60,262 bases of DNA from an uncultured Lachnospiraceae bacterium (GCA_910585995.1 CAJUGG010000057.1:1-60262), one strand, 5' to 3'; numbered from the stretch's first letter, positions 40,086-49,347 are shown. The notes: generated by a model from the sequence alone, not told the origin. Translations and numbers: made by a program.

Positions 40086-41357
40086 TCATGAAATGTTGAT
40101 AAGGACGTGGAGGCAGAAGGTGTGGGTGGTCTTTTCCATCAGCATGGTGCCGTGGTATTTTTCGGCGGCGGCTTTGATGTTGGTAAGGCCGGTGCCCATG
40201 GGAGGTAAGGGACCGGGGGAACAGGTGTTGCGAAATTCCAGCCGGTAGAAGTCCCCTTGTTGTTCTCCCTGAAGGGAGAGTGAGGGATGTTCCTCAACAG
40301 ATAAGCAGGCTTCGATGGCGTTGTCCAGTGCGTTGGCAAAGATTACGCACAGGTCAAAGTCATCAACGTTGCAGGTGCGTGGGAGGATCAGCGAGACTTC
40401 AGTCTCAATGTTGTGTAACCCGGCGGATTCCAGTTTTTCACTTAATAAGACATCTACCACAGGATTGCTGGTCTGACAGGAAAAGGATAAAGAGGCGGCG
40501 GTTGTCTCTATCTTCTGCAGGTAGTTTTTGGCTTCTTCTATCTTGTCTGCGCGTAACAGACCATTTAAGACGCTAAGGTGATTCTTGATATCATGCCGGA
40601 AGGCCTGTGTGGTCTCATAGCGCATCTGTGCTTCGGTGATGTAGGTTTTCTGTGCTTTTGCGGCTTGCGTCAGAGATAAAAGGGCTGATTGGGTCTGAAG
40701 GGACAGGCAGGTGCGCTGATAGGCGTAGAGCATACACAGCAGTGCAAAAAGACCAAGTGCCTGCAAAAAAAACAGCGCAAGGTGCCTGACAGGTACAGGT
40801 TCCTCTATGGTGGGAAGAGTATTGTAGGCAGTCTGAATAATGTAGAGTTCTGTGCCTAAAAAGAACAGTCCGCAGCATAATAAAATCCAGATATAAGGCT
40901 GGAATGTGTGCTCTTGAAAACTTAAAAATCTGAGAACCAAAGCATAACAACAAGAACACAAAAGAAAAGAGAGAAAAACAGTAAAAAGAACAATTCCATA
41001 TAAAGCAGGTGTTCCGATCCAGGAAGGAAGAATGAGCACCTCTGCTGAATTGATGATGCCGGAAGAAAGCTGTGAGATATAGACAGCCAGAACAGAAGCT
41101 GTAAAAGAAGAGGCACGCTGATTGCCAAGTGCATAGAGACTAATTCCATAGAGAAGCAGTACCTCGGTAAAGATGGAGAGGAACCAGTTCATATGAAACT
41201 GGACGGAAAGCAGCTGAAGAAGACAAAGCTCAATAGAATACAGGACATAATACCTCACTTTTTGCCGCACTTTGGTCAGATGACAGATAAAAGAGATATG
41301 AAGGATACAAAGAGAAGACAAAGAGAGGATGTCAAGAACTATACCAAACCAAATCAT
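40086..41357 (-). CDS. GHKL sensor histidine kinase
   Basis: A 423-residue sensor of the AgrC-like class. The first 200 residues hold about six hydrophobic segments. The phosphoacceptor histidine is in AFRHDIKNHLSVLNGLL, the N box is NALDNAIEACL, and the G box is MGTGLTNIKAAAEKYHG. It lies just behind a LytTR regulator, separated by a single base. No peptide signal gene is visible. The AraC regulator at 42114 lies upstream in the same direction, so all three may be transcribed together. Confidence 0.9.
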   Translation of the reverse strand: MIWFGIVLDILSLSSLCILHISFICHLTKVRQKVRYYVLYSIELCLLQLLSVQFHMNWFLSIFTEVLLLYGISLYALGNQRASSFTASVLAVYISQLSSGIINSAEVLILPSWIGTPALYGIVLFTVFLSFLLCSCCYALVLRFLSFQEHTFQPYIWILLCCGLFFLGTELYIIQTAYNTLPTIEEPVPVRHLALFFLQALGLFALLCMLYAYQRTCLSLQTQSALLSLTQAAKAQKTYITEAQMRYETTQAFRHDIKNHLSVLNGLLRADKIEEAKNYLQKIETTAASLSFSCQTSNPVVDVLLSEKLESAGLHNIETEVSLILPRTCNVDDFDLCVIFANALDNAIEACLSVEEHPSLSLQGEQQGDFYRLEFRNTCSPGPLPPMGTGLTNIKAAAEKYHGTMLMEKTTHTFCLHVLINIS

Positions 41358-41358
41358 A

Positions 41359-42072
41359 TTATCTCTTCCTTTCTTTCATATGGCACAAAAGGGCCTGGGC
41401 CAGCTCTTTCTCCCGCAGTCTGGAGACAGGGATCTGCATATGTTCCGGAAGCAGTACCTGTCCTTTTTGGCATCCGCAGACATAGTCAAGATTGACCAGA
41501 TAACTTCTGTGGCATCGGAAAAAACGCTGGTCCAGGCGCTGCTCTAATCGTTCCAGTCTGTCATAATAATCCAGTGTGGTCCCGTCTGTCTGGTGGATAT
41601 AGATCTTTCGCCCTAAGACCTCACAGTATAAGATCTGCGACAATGGAACTACCTGGCAGGCATTCCCTTTTTGGATCAGGAGGTTTTGGCTGGCGCGTGT
41701 AAGCAGATCCTGCATGGCCCGGTCCATGGTCCGCCTCAGATGATGGTCTGTGAAAGGTTTCACTAAGTAGTCAAAGGCGCGCACTTCAAAGGCTTCAAAC
41801 ACATATTCTTTTAAGATTGTGACAAAGATCAACAGACTTTGATTGCCAAGCTTTCGCAGTCTCTTTGCTGTCTCCATACCATCCGGATGTGTCATCTGAA
41901 TATCCAGAAAGAGCAGGTCAAAGTCCTGGCTACTTTTTAACAGAGACTGTCCGTCTGCATAACAAGAGATCTGATAGTCCAAGATCTGGCGCTTTTTCAT
42001 ATATTGAGAAAGCTTATGGGAGAGTTCTTTTAACATATAAGGTTCGTCGTCACAGATTGCAATATGTATCAT
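41359..42072 (-). CDS. LytTR-family response regulator
   Basis: A 237-residue regulator paired with the kinase at 40086. The receiver starts MIHIAICDDEPYMLKELSHKLSQY, with the phosphorylatable aspartate in FDLLFLDIQMTHPDG and the conserved lysine in YLVKPF. The LytTR domain covers about residues 140-235 and includes FFRCHRSYLVNLDYV. The start at 42072 is chosen because receivers begin just before the I-C-D-D motif; 24 extra upstream residues would overlap the AraC gene. The paired kinase begins one base after its stop. Confidence 0.9.
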   Translation of the reverse strand: MIHIAICDDEPYMLKELSHKLSQYMKKRQILDYQISCYADGQSLLKSSQDFDLLFLDIQMTHPDGMETAKRLRKLGNQSLLIFVTILKEYVFEAFEVRAFDYLVKPFTDHHLRRTMDRAMQDLLTRASQNLLIQKGNACQVVPLSQILYCEVLGRKIYIHQTDGTTLDYYDRLERLEQRLDQRFFRCHRSYLVNLDYVCGCQKGQVLLPEHMQIPVSRLREKELAQALLCHMKERKR

Positions 42073-42113
42073 AAGGATCACCGCCTGAATGTATTTTGAA
42101 AAAAGGAATATCA

Positions 42114-42953
42114 TCAGGATGGGATACGATTTCGTTTGCGCCATTCCTGAGGGGGTAGGTTCATAAGGTTTTTAAAGGCTCTGGTAAAATGGAATTGGTT
42201 GTTATAGCCGACTAGATGTGCGATCTGTACAATGGGCATCTTGGAAGTGCGAAGGAGTTCACAAGCCTTGTAGATGCGGTATTGAATCAGAAAATCCTGG
42301 GGACTTTTTTTCATCCCTTTTTTAAATATTTTGCTGAAATAGCTGCGGTTCAGATTTAGGTTTGCCGCCATATCCTCTATGGTAATAGCATCCATATAGT
42401 GATTTTCAATATAGTCCACTGTGGATTGAATGTAAAAATCCTGTATGTTGTTTTTGGGGAGGCTGTATGTATTTTTTGAACTGCGGATCAGTGCTCCGAA
42501 AAACAGATATGTATAACCCATGACTTCCGCAGGATATAGCTTGGGACAGTCTACCAGATGTTTTAGATAAGAAAACATCTCTTCTTGTGTCTTTAGAGAA
42601 GTAGGATGGTAGATAGGAGAAGACTGGGTAAGCCCGGCGATGCTTAGATATTCTTTGGCTTTGATTCCGTCAAATTCAATCCACATATATTCCCATGGGG
42701 TATCCTGGTCTGCATAATAGTGAACAAGTTCATTCGGCTCGATTAAAAAAGCCTGCCCGCTGGACAGATGGTATTCGTCTGACTGATCTTTGGAGTGGGT
42801 GCGGTAGGTGCCGCATCCAGAGAGAATACAGTGGATCAGGTAATGATTGCGCATGCCAGGACCAAAAGTATGACCAGAAATACATTGTTCATAGCCATAT
42901 TGATAGATGGTAATATCAAAATATTGTTGACTTAGGAAAAAATAATTTTTCAT
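42114..42953 (-). CDS. AraC-family regulator
   Basis: A 279-residue regulator. The N-terminal cupin-like sensor domain (residues about 15-120) contains HCILSGCGTYRTHSKDQ and LIEPNELVHYYADQDTPWEYMWIEFDG, a pattern seen in regulators of sugar use. The C-terminal double helix-turn-helix reads TIEDMAANLNLNRSYFSKIFKKG and IAHLVGYNNQFHFTRAFKN. It is divergent from a broken alpha-galactosidase gene and so was probably its activator in response to alpha-galactosides such as melibiose or raffinose. That link is inferred from position. Its promoter is at 42991-43018. Confidence 0.9.
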   Translation of the reverse strand: MKNYFFLSQQYFDITIYQYGYEQCISGHTFGPGMRNHYLIHCILSGCGTYRTHSKDQSDEYHLSSGQAFLIEPNELVHYYADQDTPWEYMWIEFDGIKAKEYLSIAGLTQSSPIYHPTSLKTQEEMFSYLKHLVDCPKLYPAEVMGYTYLFFGALIRSSKNTYSLPKNNIQDFYIQSTVDYIENHYMDAITIEDMAANLNLNRSYFSKIFKKGMKKSPQDFLIQYRIYKACELLRTSKMPIVQIAHLVGYNNQFHFTRAFKNLMNLPPQEWRKRNRIPS

Positions 42954-42990
42954 AAAAATCTCCTTTGCGGGAAAGAAGTTCTATCTATAA

Positions 42991-43018
42991 AATATACCAT
43001 TTTGTGTTCCTTTGTCAA
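42991..43018 (-). promoter_or_regulatory. Promoter of the araC-type gene
   Basis: On the minus strand TTGACA (43013-43018) and TATATT (42991-42996) are 16 nt apart. On the other strand a GTATG-N8-CATAC inverted repeat nearby (about 43042-43059) could be a binding site. Confidence 0.65.
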
Positions 43019-43170
43019 TATACAAAAGAAAGGCAACAAAATGGTATGCAAGATGCCATACAACTCTATGTATTCTATCTGAAAACAGTGCTAAAATGAC
43101 CACTATAAAACAGAAAACCAGAGTATATTCCACGTTTTTTGGCTGCAGACAAAGAGAGCGAAATCTATAC

Positions 43171-44512
43171 CTGAATTTTCTGAAATATGCAACATACATG
43201 GACCAGATCAACCAGACTCGGTTTGTGATGGGGATTCATCCAGATGGCTTTGGCTGGACATTGGAGACAGGAGAAGAATTTGTCACACCGGAAACGCAGG
43301 CGTCCGGTTTTACTAAATAACTGGGAGGTAACAGAATTTGATTTTACTGAAGACAGGTTGCTTTCTCTGGCACAAAGTGGTGCAGAACTAGGCATAGAAC
43401 TGTTTGTGATGGATGATGGATGGTTTGGAACGAGAAATCATGACAAAAGCGGATTGGGAGACTGGTCTGTAAATCTCAAAAAACTTCCTTCAGGACTTGC
43501 AGGATTTTCTCAGAAACTTCGGAATATGGGTATGCAGTTTGGTATCTGGATTGAGCCGGAGATGGTGAATGAGGATAGTGATCTGTATCGGGCACATCCT
43601 GATTGGAGTATTCAAATACCAGGACGTTCTCCTAATCTGGAGCGTTGCCAGTTGGTTCTTAATCTGTCTTTGGCAGAGGTACGGGAGTATCTATTTGATC
43701 AGATCTCCAAGATACTCGACGAATCAAAAGCCAGCTATGTGAAATGGGATATGAATCGGAATCTGTCGGATATCTGGTCGAAAGCATTGCCGTCGGAGCG
43801 TCAGAAAGAGACAGCGCATCGTTATGTATTGGGACTATACGATCTGATGGAGAGGCTGACAAAAACATATCCGGATATTCTGTGGGAAGGGTGCTCCGGA
43901 GGCGGAGGTCGCTTTGATGCGGGAATACTCTATTATATGCCTCAGATCTGGTGCAGTGATAATACCGATGCGGTAGAGAGGATTTCTATTCAATATGGGA
44001 CATCCTTTGGATATCCCATCTGCTGTATGGGAGCGCATGTATCGGACAGCCCCAACAGACAGACCGGCAGAAGTGTCTCTTTTGCTACGCGGGCAGAGGT
44101 GGCGATGGCAGGAACTTTTGGCTACGAATTGGATGTCAGAGCTTTGACAGAAGAGGAAAGACATCAGGTTAGGCAGCAGATTAGTGACTACAAAACCAAT
44201 TACTATCTGATTCAGACAGGGGATTATTATCGCCTAACCGACCCTGCCAAGGATAAGGACTATGCAGCCTGGCAGTTCGTCTCAAAGGATGGATGTGAGT
44301 CTTTGATTAGTGTAATTTTTCTGCATGTCAAAGCCAATCCGCCTTTTTTGACCATCAAGGGCAAGGGACTCATGGAAGATGCCGTCTATCAGATCGAAGG
44401 AGATGATAAGATCTATACAGGAGCAGCTCTGATGTATGGGGGAATCCCATTGCCAGTGTTGTATGGGGAATACCCCAATATACATTATCATATACGCCGG
44501 ATTTGCAGTTGA
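43171..44512 (+). pseudogene. GH36 alpha-galactosidase, broken
   Basis: The catalytic half of a GH36 alpha-galactosidase, which removes alpha-1,6-galactose from raffinose-type sugars. The main frame carries VLLNNWEVTEFDFTEDRL, FVMDDGWFGTR, the nucleophile region YVKWDMNRNL, EGCSGGGGRFDAGILYY and SDNTDAVERISIQYGTSF, and reaches a normal C-terminus. The N-terminal beta domain of about 230 residues is missing. A short piece of it (YMDQINQTRFVMGIHPDGFGWTLETGEEFVTPE) survives in another frame at about 43171-43295, and about 30 residues that should join it to VLLNNWE are lost. So there was a large 5' deletion and a frame-shifting internal deletion. It is very unlikely to make active enzyme. Confidence 0.85.
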
Positions 44513-44572
44513 ACCTAAAAATTCCAAGCTGCATATATTGATTATATAATAGACAGATTGGAGTGAGAGGTC

Positions 44573-45007
44573 ATGAAGGAAAACCGGGAATGGAATCCTT
44601 ATTCTATGAACTATGAGCAGCGGGCTTTTCCGTGGCTGTATCCGTATGGGAATCAGATGAATTACTGGAATCTGTGGAATGCCCCAGAGCGGATGGAGGA
44701 TGAAGTGGATACCAAGCGCCTGCGGGAATTGTATCCGCTGATGGCGAGGAGGCTTCAGCCGTATGTGGAAGAGGTGTGTACCCGTCTGGAATATCCAGGA
44801 AGTATGATGTATGATGAATATCCAGATCATCTATCCTTGTTAGCGAAGGCAAAAGAGGTATGGGAAAATGCACTGAGAGGGGAAAACTTTGGGGAAAAAG
44901 AACCATCGTGGGAACATCTGCAAGACCTGATCGGGGTATTACTTTTACAGGAGATGCTAAGGCACCGCAGGAAGAATCGCGCCCGTTTTACTGGCGTGGT
45001 GTATTGA
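44573..45007 (+). CDS. Small aromatic-rich protein of unknown function
   Basis: A 144-residue protein. The N-terminus is rich in Trp, Tyr and Asn (NPYSMNYEQRAFPWLYPYGNQMNYWNLWN). The C-terminal two thirds are helical and charged, ending LLLQEMLRHRRKNRARFTGVVY. There is no signal peptide. The composition and a YPLMARRLQPYVEEVCTRLEYPGSMMYDEYPD segment recall small spore-associated proteins of Lachnospiraceae, but the match is weak. GGAGTGAGAGG precedes the ATG. The promoter of the next gene overlaps its stop codon, so the two are separate units. Confidence 0.65.
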   Translation: MKENREWNPYSMNYEQRAFPWLYPYGNQMNYWNLWNAPERMEDEVDTKRLRELYPLMARRLQPYVEEVCTRLEYPGSMMYDEYPDHLSLLAKAKEVWENALRGENFGEKEPSWEHLQDLIGVLLLQEMLRHRRKNRARFTGVVY

Positions 45008-45032
45008 CCACAGAAAAAAAGATTGTTACAAT
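45004..45032 (+). promoter_or_regulatory. Promoter of the gene at 45080
   Basis: TTGACC (45004-45009) and TACAAT (45027-45032) are 17 nt apart; the -35 box overlaps the previous stop codon. Confidence 0.7.
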
Positions 45033-45079
45033 AACAAAGAGTTGATTACAAGAATCCAATTTGGAGAAGATAATATATT

Positions 45080-47593
45080 ATGAAGAAACTATTTGTTAAG
45101 ATTGTAACGATCCTGTTGGCTTTTTTGGCGGGGGCAGGTTTTATGAGTTATGCCACCTATATGGGGAATCGGGATATGACAACGGTGATGGCCGAAGCGA
45201 CGCTTCCGGTGGCGTATGCAAGACAAGATGGAAGACTCTGTAATGAGATGCATGGATATGTAAAGCCGATGGACGCAAGCTATATGAAAGAATCTGTGCT
45301 GGGCATTGGGCAGACACATAGGTTGGAACTGGCAGTGGAAAAATACAATGCGCATATCAAGAACCTGTCTTATGAAGTGCGGAGTCTGGACATGAGCCGT
45401 TTGATTGAGAAAGGGGACAATCTGCCTTTTGAGGATGATGGGAAATATGTGAATCTGAGTCTGGAGTTAAAGGATCTGTTGGAGCGCTGGGAGCGGTATC
45501 TGCTGCTGCTTAAAGTTAAGACACAGGAGCATGGAGAGGTTGTGTTCTATGCACAGATCAGTTATCTGGGAGAGAATCATGTCAAAGAATGTCTGACTTT
45601 TGCAGAGGAATTTCACAGAAGGACTCTGGAAAAAGATCAGACATTATATGAATATTTGGAAGTAGATGGTTCCATGGACGGGAAGAACCTGGGATATGTG
45701 AATATCCATTCTAATTCTGGTCCGGTTACCTGGGGTGAGATGTCTCTGGAACAGGTGACAGATACCGAGGTCGCCTATACAGATTTTTATGGAGACCGGG
45801 TATCTCTGGTATTAAAGTATCAACTGCAGAATACGGATACCCAGGAGATTTATCAGGTTACAGAGGCTTTTTGCCTTCAGTACGGGACGAGGCGTATCGC
45901 GCTGCTTGCTTATGACAGGACAGCGGGACGTGTCTTTTCGCCTGGCACAAAGCTTGTGGAGGACAATAAGATCTCCTTTGGGATACAAGGACAAGAAGTG
46001 ACATACCAAAAAAATAATGAGGAAGATGTCATTGGTTTTGTGCAGCAAGGACAGCTTTGGAGTTATGATTTTGGGCAGAACCGTCTGAGTCTGGTATATG
46101 GTTTTCAGGATGAGGATGACAAACGGGGACTTTGGCAGGCTCATGATTTTCGGATTATGAGTGTGGAAGATTCAGGCAGCATGGATTTTCTGATCTATGG
46201 ATATATGAGCCGCGGGCAGTATGAAGGGATGAATGGAATCCTTTTGTGTCATTACGATGCACTTTTAAATACAGTGGAGGAACAATTTTTCCTGCCCAGC
46301 GATCACCCATATGAGACGCTAAAAGAGGAGATTGGAAAGCTCGCGGTGGAAAATGACACAGGGACTGCATGGCTGTCCTATCGGGGGATGATCTTACAGG
46401 TGGATCTCAGCGACCGGTCGGTGCAGATCCTGGCTGAGGATGTCTTAGAGGAGCGGCTTCAGGTGTCGGAGAGTGGTCTCTTGGCGGCCTGGACGGATGC
46501 AGATGAGACGCAGATCAGTCTGTTGAATACCCGAACGGGTATTATGAATCAGATCACCACAGAATCAGAAGAGATTTTACAGGCGCTTGGTTTTATGGAA
46601 GAGGATTTTATCTATGGGACGGCTTGGCAGCAGGATGTACGTACAGATCTGGCGGGTCAGAAGATTGTTCCTCTGCACCGGGTGATCATCCGTGACCGGC
46701 GCGGCAGTGAGGTGCGGGAGTTTGACTATGCCTCGAAGGGAAAGTATGTAACAGGTGTTACGATTGTGGAAAACAGGATTGACCTCACTTGTATTGCATT
46801 GGCAGAAGATGGTTCTTACAAGGAAGTCTTGCCGGAACCGATTACGTATACCAGTGAGGCGACTCAGGAGAAGCTGCGTCTGGAAGTGGCCAGTGATGAG
46901 GTGAAAAGAAACGAATATGATCTGATCTATACGGGTACGATAAAGACAGGTTCCATGAAGCGGCCTAAAGTAAAGCTGGTATTATTTGAGGACAACCGGA
47001 CGCTTGCCATGGAAGAAGAGGGAACGGATTACTGGTTTGCATGGACATTTACCGGCGAAGCCAGAGGATTTGATAGATTGGCGCAGGCGGTCGCTTATGC
47101 TTACGACGGCAAAGGGACAGACGATGGCATGGGAAGTGTCTGGAAGGATGGCTCGAAACGTTTTTGGCTAAGATGGCGGCAGCAGACGCGGACACAGATC
47201 GAAGGCTTTGAAGATCTGGAATCTTTGGAGACTTCCGGCAACAGTCTGGTACAGTGTCTGCAGATGCTGCTTCGCCAAAAACAGATCTACACAGATGTTA
47301 AGACAGGGCTTGATGCAGGACAGGCTGTATGGGAGATCTTTTTACAGGAGTTATCTGACAGCGGCTGTCTGCTTCCGGGCTGCAACCTTCGCAGCACCCT
47401 GTACTATGTGGACGCCGGTGCACCGGTCATGGGAATCATGGAATCCGGAGAAGCAGTGCTGATTGTGGGATATGATGCGCAGAATATCACGTATTATGAA
47501 CCGGGTCAGACAACGCTTCAAAAAGCAGGATTGAAGGATGCTACTGCCATGTTTGAGGCGGCAGGCAATCTGTTTTTTACCTATCTGCCATGA
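45080..47593 (+). CDS. Large exported protein with degenerate papain-like tail
   Basis: An 837-residue protein. An N-terminal membrane segment (KIVTILLAFLAGAGFMSYA) anchors or exports it. The middle, about residues 250-680, looks like repeated beta strands of a propeller-type fold (FVQQGQLWSYDFGQNRLSLVYGF, LQVDLSDRSVQILAEDV, ISLLNTRTGIMNQIT). The last 110 residues resemble a C39-like papain fold: NSLVQCLQMLLRQKQIYTDV as the helix that would carry the catalytic Cys, and EAVLIVGYDAQNITYYEP as the strand pair that would carry the His. Here the His place is Glu, so protease activity is unlikely. It is an unnamed family, probably acting at the cell surface. Confidence 0.7.
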   Translation: MKKLFVKIVTILLAFLAGAGFMSYATYMGNRDMTTVMAEATLPVAYARQDGRLCNEMHGYVKPMDASYMKESVLGIGQTHRLELAVEKYNAHIKNLSYEVRSLDMSRLIEKGDNLPFEDDGKYVNLSLELKDLLERWERYLLLLKVKTQEHGEVVFYAQISYLGENHVKECLTFAEEFHRRTLEKDQTLYEYLEVDGSMDGKNLGYVNIHSNSGPVTWGEMSLEQVTDTEVAYTDFYGDRVSLVLKYQLQNTDTQEIYQVTEAFCLQYGTRRIALLAYDRTAGRVFSPGTKLVEDNKISFGIQGQEVTYQKNNEEDVIGFVQQGQLWSYDFGQNRLSLVYGFQDEDDKRGLWQAHDFRIMSVEDSGSMDFLIYGYMSRGQYEGMNGILLCHYDALLNTVEEQFFLPSDHPYETLKEEIGKLAVENDTGTAWLSYRGMILQVDLSDRSVQILAEDVLEERLQVSESGLLAAWTDADETQISLLNTRTGIMNQITTESEEILQALGFMEEDFIYGTAWQQDVRTDLAGQKIVPLHRVIIRDRRGSEVREFDYASKGKYVTGVTIVENRIDLTCIALAEDGSYKEVLPEPITYTSEATQEKLRLEVASDEVKRNEYDLIYTGTIKTGSMKRPKVKLVLFEDNRTLAMEEEGTDYWFAWTFTGEARGFDRLAQAVAYAYDGKGTDDGMGSVWKDGSKRFWLRWRQQTRTQIEGFEDLESLETSGNSLVQCLQMLLRQKQIYTDVKTGLDAGQAVWEIFLQELSDSGCLLPGCNLRSTLYYVDAGAPVMGIMESGEAVLIVGYDAQNITYYEPGQTTLQKAGLKDATAMFEAAGNLFFTYLP

Positions 47594-47622
47594 TAGTGCC
47601 AGGCAGTTTATAAAAAACAGAT

Positions 47623-47744
47623 GCGGAACTTAATCAGCAACGGACCGGACAAGCCCAGGGAGGATTTGCTGACGCGGAAGCGGCAGAAAATCCTCCCAGA
47701 TGAGGGGGGGCTTGGGAGGGAGGTTGCGGAACTTATATAGGAGG
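47623..47744 (+). repeat. CAGCAACGGACCGG leader hairpin, copy a
   Basis: Direct repeats of GCGGAACTT (47623-47631 and 47726-47734) flank a roughly 100-nt folded segment starting CAGCAACGGACCGGACAAG. Nested complementary pairs are GCAAC/GTTGC, CAAGCCC/GGGCTTG and GGGAGGATTT/AAATCCTCCC. The end runs into ATATAGGAGG, the ribosome binding site of the aminopeptidase gene. Copy b at 49348 is nearly identical. Confidence 0.85.
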
Positions 47745-47751
47745 ACAACAT

Positions 47752-48891
47752 ATGGATCAGAGAATTACAACACTTGCACACAATCTGGTAACTTATTCCT
47801 GTCAGGTTAAGAAGGGGGATAAGGTGTATGTACAGTATACGGGAGAGAGTACGAGATCTTTGGCCAAAGAGCTGGTAAAAGAGATCTATCAGGCGGGCGG
47901 AGTTCCGTTTATCCACTATACCGATCCGCAGCTGCAGCGGTTGCAGATCATGGAGTGTACACAGGAACAGATGGAATTGATGGCGCAGGTAGATGCACTG
48001 GAGATGTCCCATATGGACTGTTATATTGCGGTGCGCGGCAGTGATAACGTGTCGGAGCTGTCGGATGTGCCGGCGGACAAGATGGCACTCTATGAGAAAT
48101 ATTATGTAACTCCGGTACACCATAAGATTCGGGTGCCTAAGACCCGCTGGGTGGTGCTGCGCTATCCGAATGATGCGATGGCACAGTTGTCGGCTACCAG
48201 CACAGAGGCATTTGAAGATTTTTATTTCCGGGTATGCAATCTGGATTACAGCAAGATGGAAAAGGCCATGGAGCCTTTGGTGAAGCTGATGGAGAAGACG
48301 GACCAGGTACGGCTTGTGGGACCGGGGACGGATCTGACTTTTTCGATTAAAGGGATACCGGCGATTCCCTGCGCGGGGAGGATGAATATCCCGGATGGGG
48401 AGGTGTATACGGCGCCTGTCAGAGAGTCGGTGAATGGGACGCTTAGTTATAATACGCCGTCGGTGTATCAGGGATTTACGTATGAGAACATCTGCTTGGA
48501 GTTCAAAAACGGGAAGGTTGTGAAAGCGACAGCAAATAATACAGAGCGGATTAATAAGGTGTTTGATACGGATGAGGGGGCGCGCTATATCGGGGAGTTT
48601 GCGATTGGAGTGAACCCGTATGTGCTGCATCCTATGAAGGATACGCTGTTTGATGAGAAGATCATGGGATCGATTCATTTTACGCCAGGGAATTGTTATG
48701 AAGAGGCGTCAAATGGGAATGCATCGGCGATTCATTGGGATCTGGTGCTGATTCAGAGAGAGGATTATGGAGGGGGAGAGATCTGGTTTGATGATGTGCT
48801 GATCAGGAAGGATGGGAGGTTTGTGCTGCAGGAGCTTGAGGGGTTGAATCCGGAGGTGTTGGGGGAGAGTGACGGCCCCACCGCAAAGTAA
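47752..48891 (+). CDS. M29-family aminopeptidase
   Basis: A 379-residue metallo-aminopeptidase of the M29 (aminopeptidase T/S) family, a cytoplasmic enzyme that trims peptides from the N-terminus. Typical parts are LVTYSCQVKKGDKVYVQYTG, LVGPGTDLTFSIKG, the metal-site segment MNIPDGEVYTAPVRESVNGTL, NTERINKVFDTDEGARYIGEFAIGVNP, MGSIHFTPGNCYE and IHWDLV. The last residues, after LEGLNPEVL, are GESDGPTAK; homologues normally stop about here. The codons for PTAK and the stop lie inside the long palindrome at 48876, so the insertion appears to have replaced the original stop. A hairpin repeat carries its ribosome binding site. Confidence 0.92.
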   Translation: MDQRITTLAHNLVTYSCQVKKGDKVYVQYTGESTRSLAKELVKEIYQAGGVPFIHYTDPQLQRLQIMECTQEQMELMAQVDALEMSHMDCYIAVRGSDNVSELSDVPADKMALYEKYYVTPVHHKIRVPKTRWVVLRYPNDAMAQLSATSTEAFEDFYFRVCNLDYSKMEKAMEPLVKLMEKTDQVRLVGPGTDLTFSIKGIPAIPCAGRMNIPDGEVYTAPVRESVNGTLSYNTPSVYQGFTYENICLEFKNGKVVKATANNTERINKVFDTDEGARYIGEFAIGVNPYVLHPMKDTLFDEKIMGSIHFTPGNCYEEASNGNASAIHWDLVLIQREDYGGGEIWFDDVLIRKDGRFVLQELEGLNPEVLGESDGPTAK

Positions 48892-49167
48892 GCCCCGACG
48901 AGTCTGCGGGACGCGCAGGAAGCGACAGGAGTGCCGCGAAACAGGGCGGGCAGCCTTGGTCAAAGGTCTGCATAGAGTGTATCGGACAGTCGGTAACATT
49001 TGTATGCTCCAATCGGACAGGGGTGTCCGCTTGGCTCATACAAATGTCACCAACTGTCCGCTCCAATCTACACAGCACTCTTTGACCAAGGCTGCCCGCC
49101 CTGTTTTGGCGGCACTCCTATCGCTTCCCGCGCTGCGCAGACCGTCGGGGCTTACTTTGCGCTGGGG
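48876..49167. repeat. Long palindromic element with 113-nt core, copy 2
   Basis: Outer arms 48876-48965 and 49080-49167 are complementary over almost 90 nt, with only a few mismatches and small gaps, and are unrelated to those of copy 1. The core (48966-49078) is inverted relative to copy 1. Read on the minus strand it has the same first 26 and last 25 nt. Its inner arms read GGTGACATTTGTATG with CATACAAATGTTACC, again complementary but different from copy 1. The whole element can fold into a single hairpin of nearly 300 nt. It begins within the coding end of the aminopeptidase gene. Confidence 0.85.
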
Positions 49168-49295
49168 CCTGGGGTTGGCAGGCTATGGGGGATGAGTGGA
49201 GTTAGTTGAGTTAGTGGCGGGAAAGTTCTGGGGCATTTTTGTGAACGAAGTGGGCTGGAGTGTTATAATTATTGTGAAAAAAATAGGGAAAGGCA

Positions 49296-49324
49296 TTGAA
49301 AAGTGGGAGGGATGATTGTATAAT
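49296..49324 (+). promoter_or_regulatory. Promoter of the hydratase gene
   Basis: TTGAAA (49296-49301) and TATAAT (49319-49324) are 17 nt apart. The transcript should start at about 49331 and so carry the repeat at 49348 in its leader. Confidence 0.75.
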
Positions 49325-49347
49325 CGTATACAATGAAAAAATATGAA

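Noticed and set aside
47608..48678. A 356-codon open frame on the minus strand
   Set aside because: It lies opposite the M29 aminopeptidase gene, is rich in His, Arg and Leu as antisense frames of such genes are, and ends inside the leader repeat.
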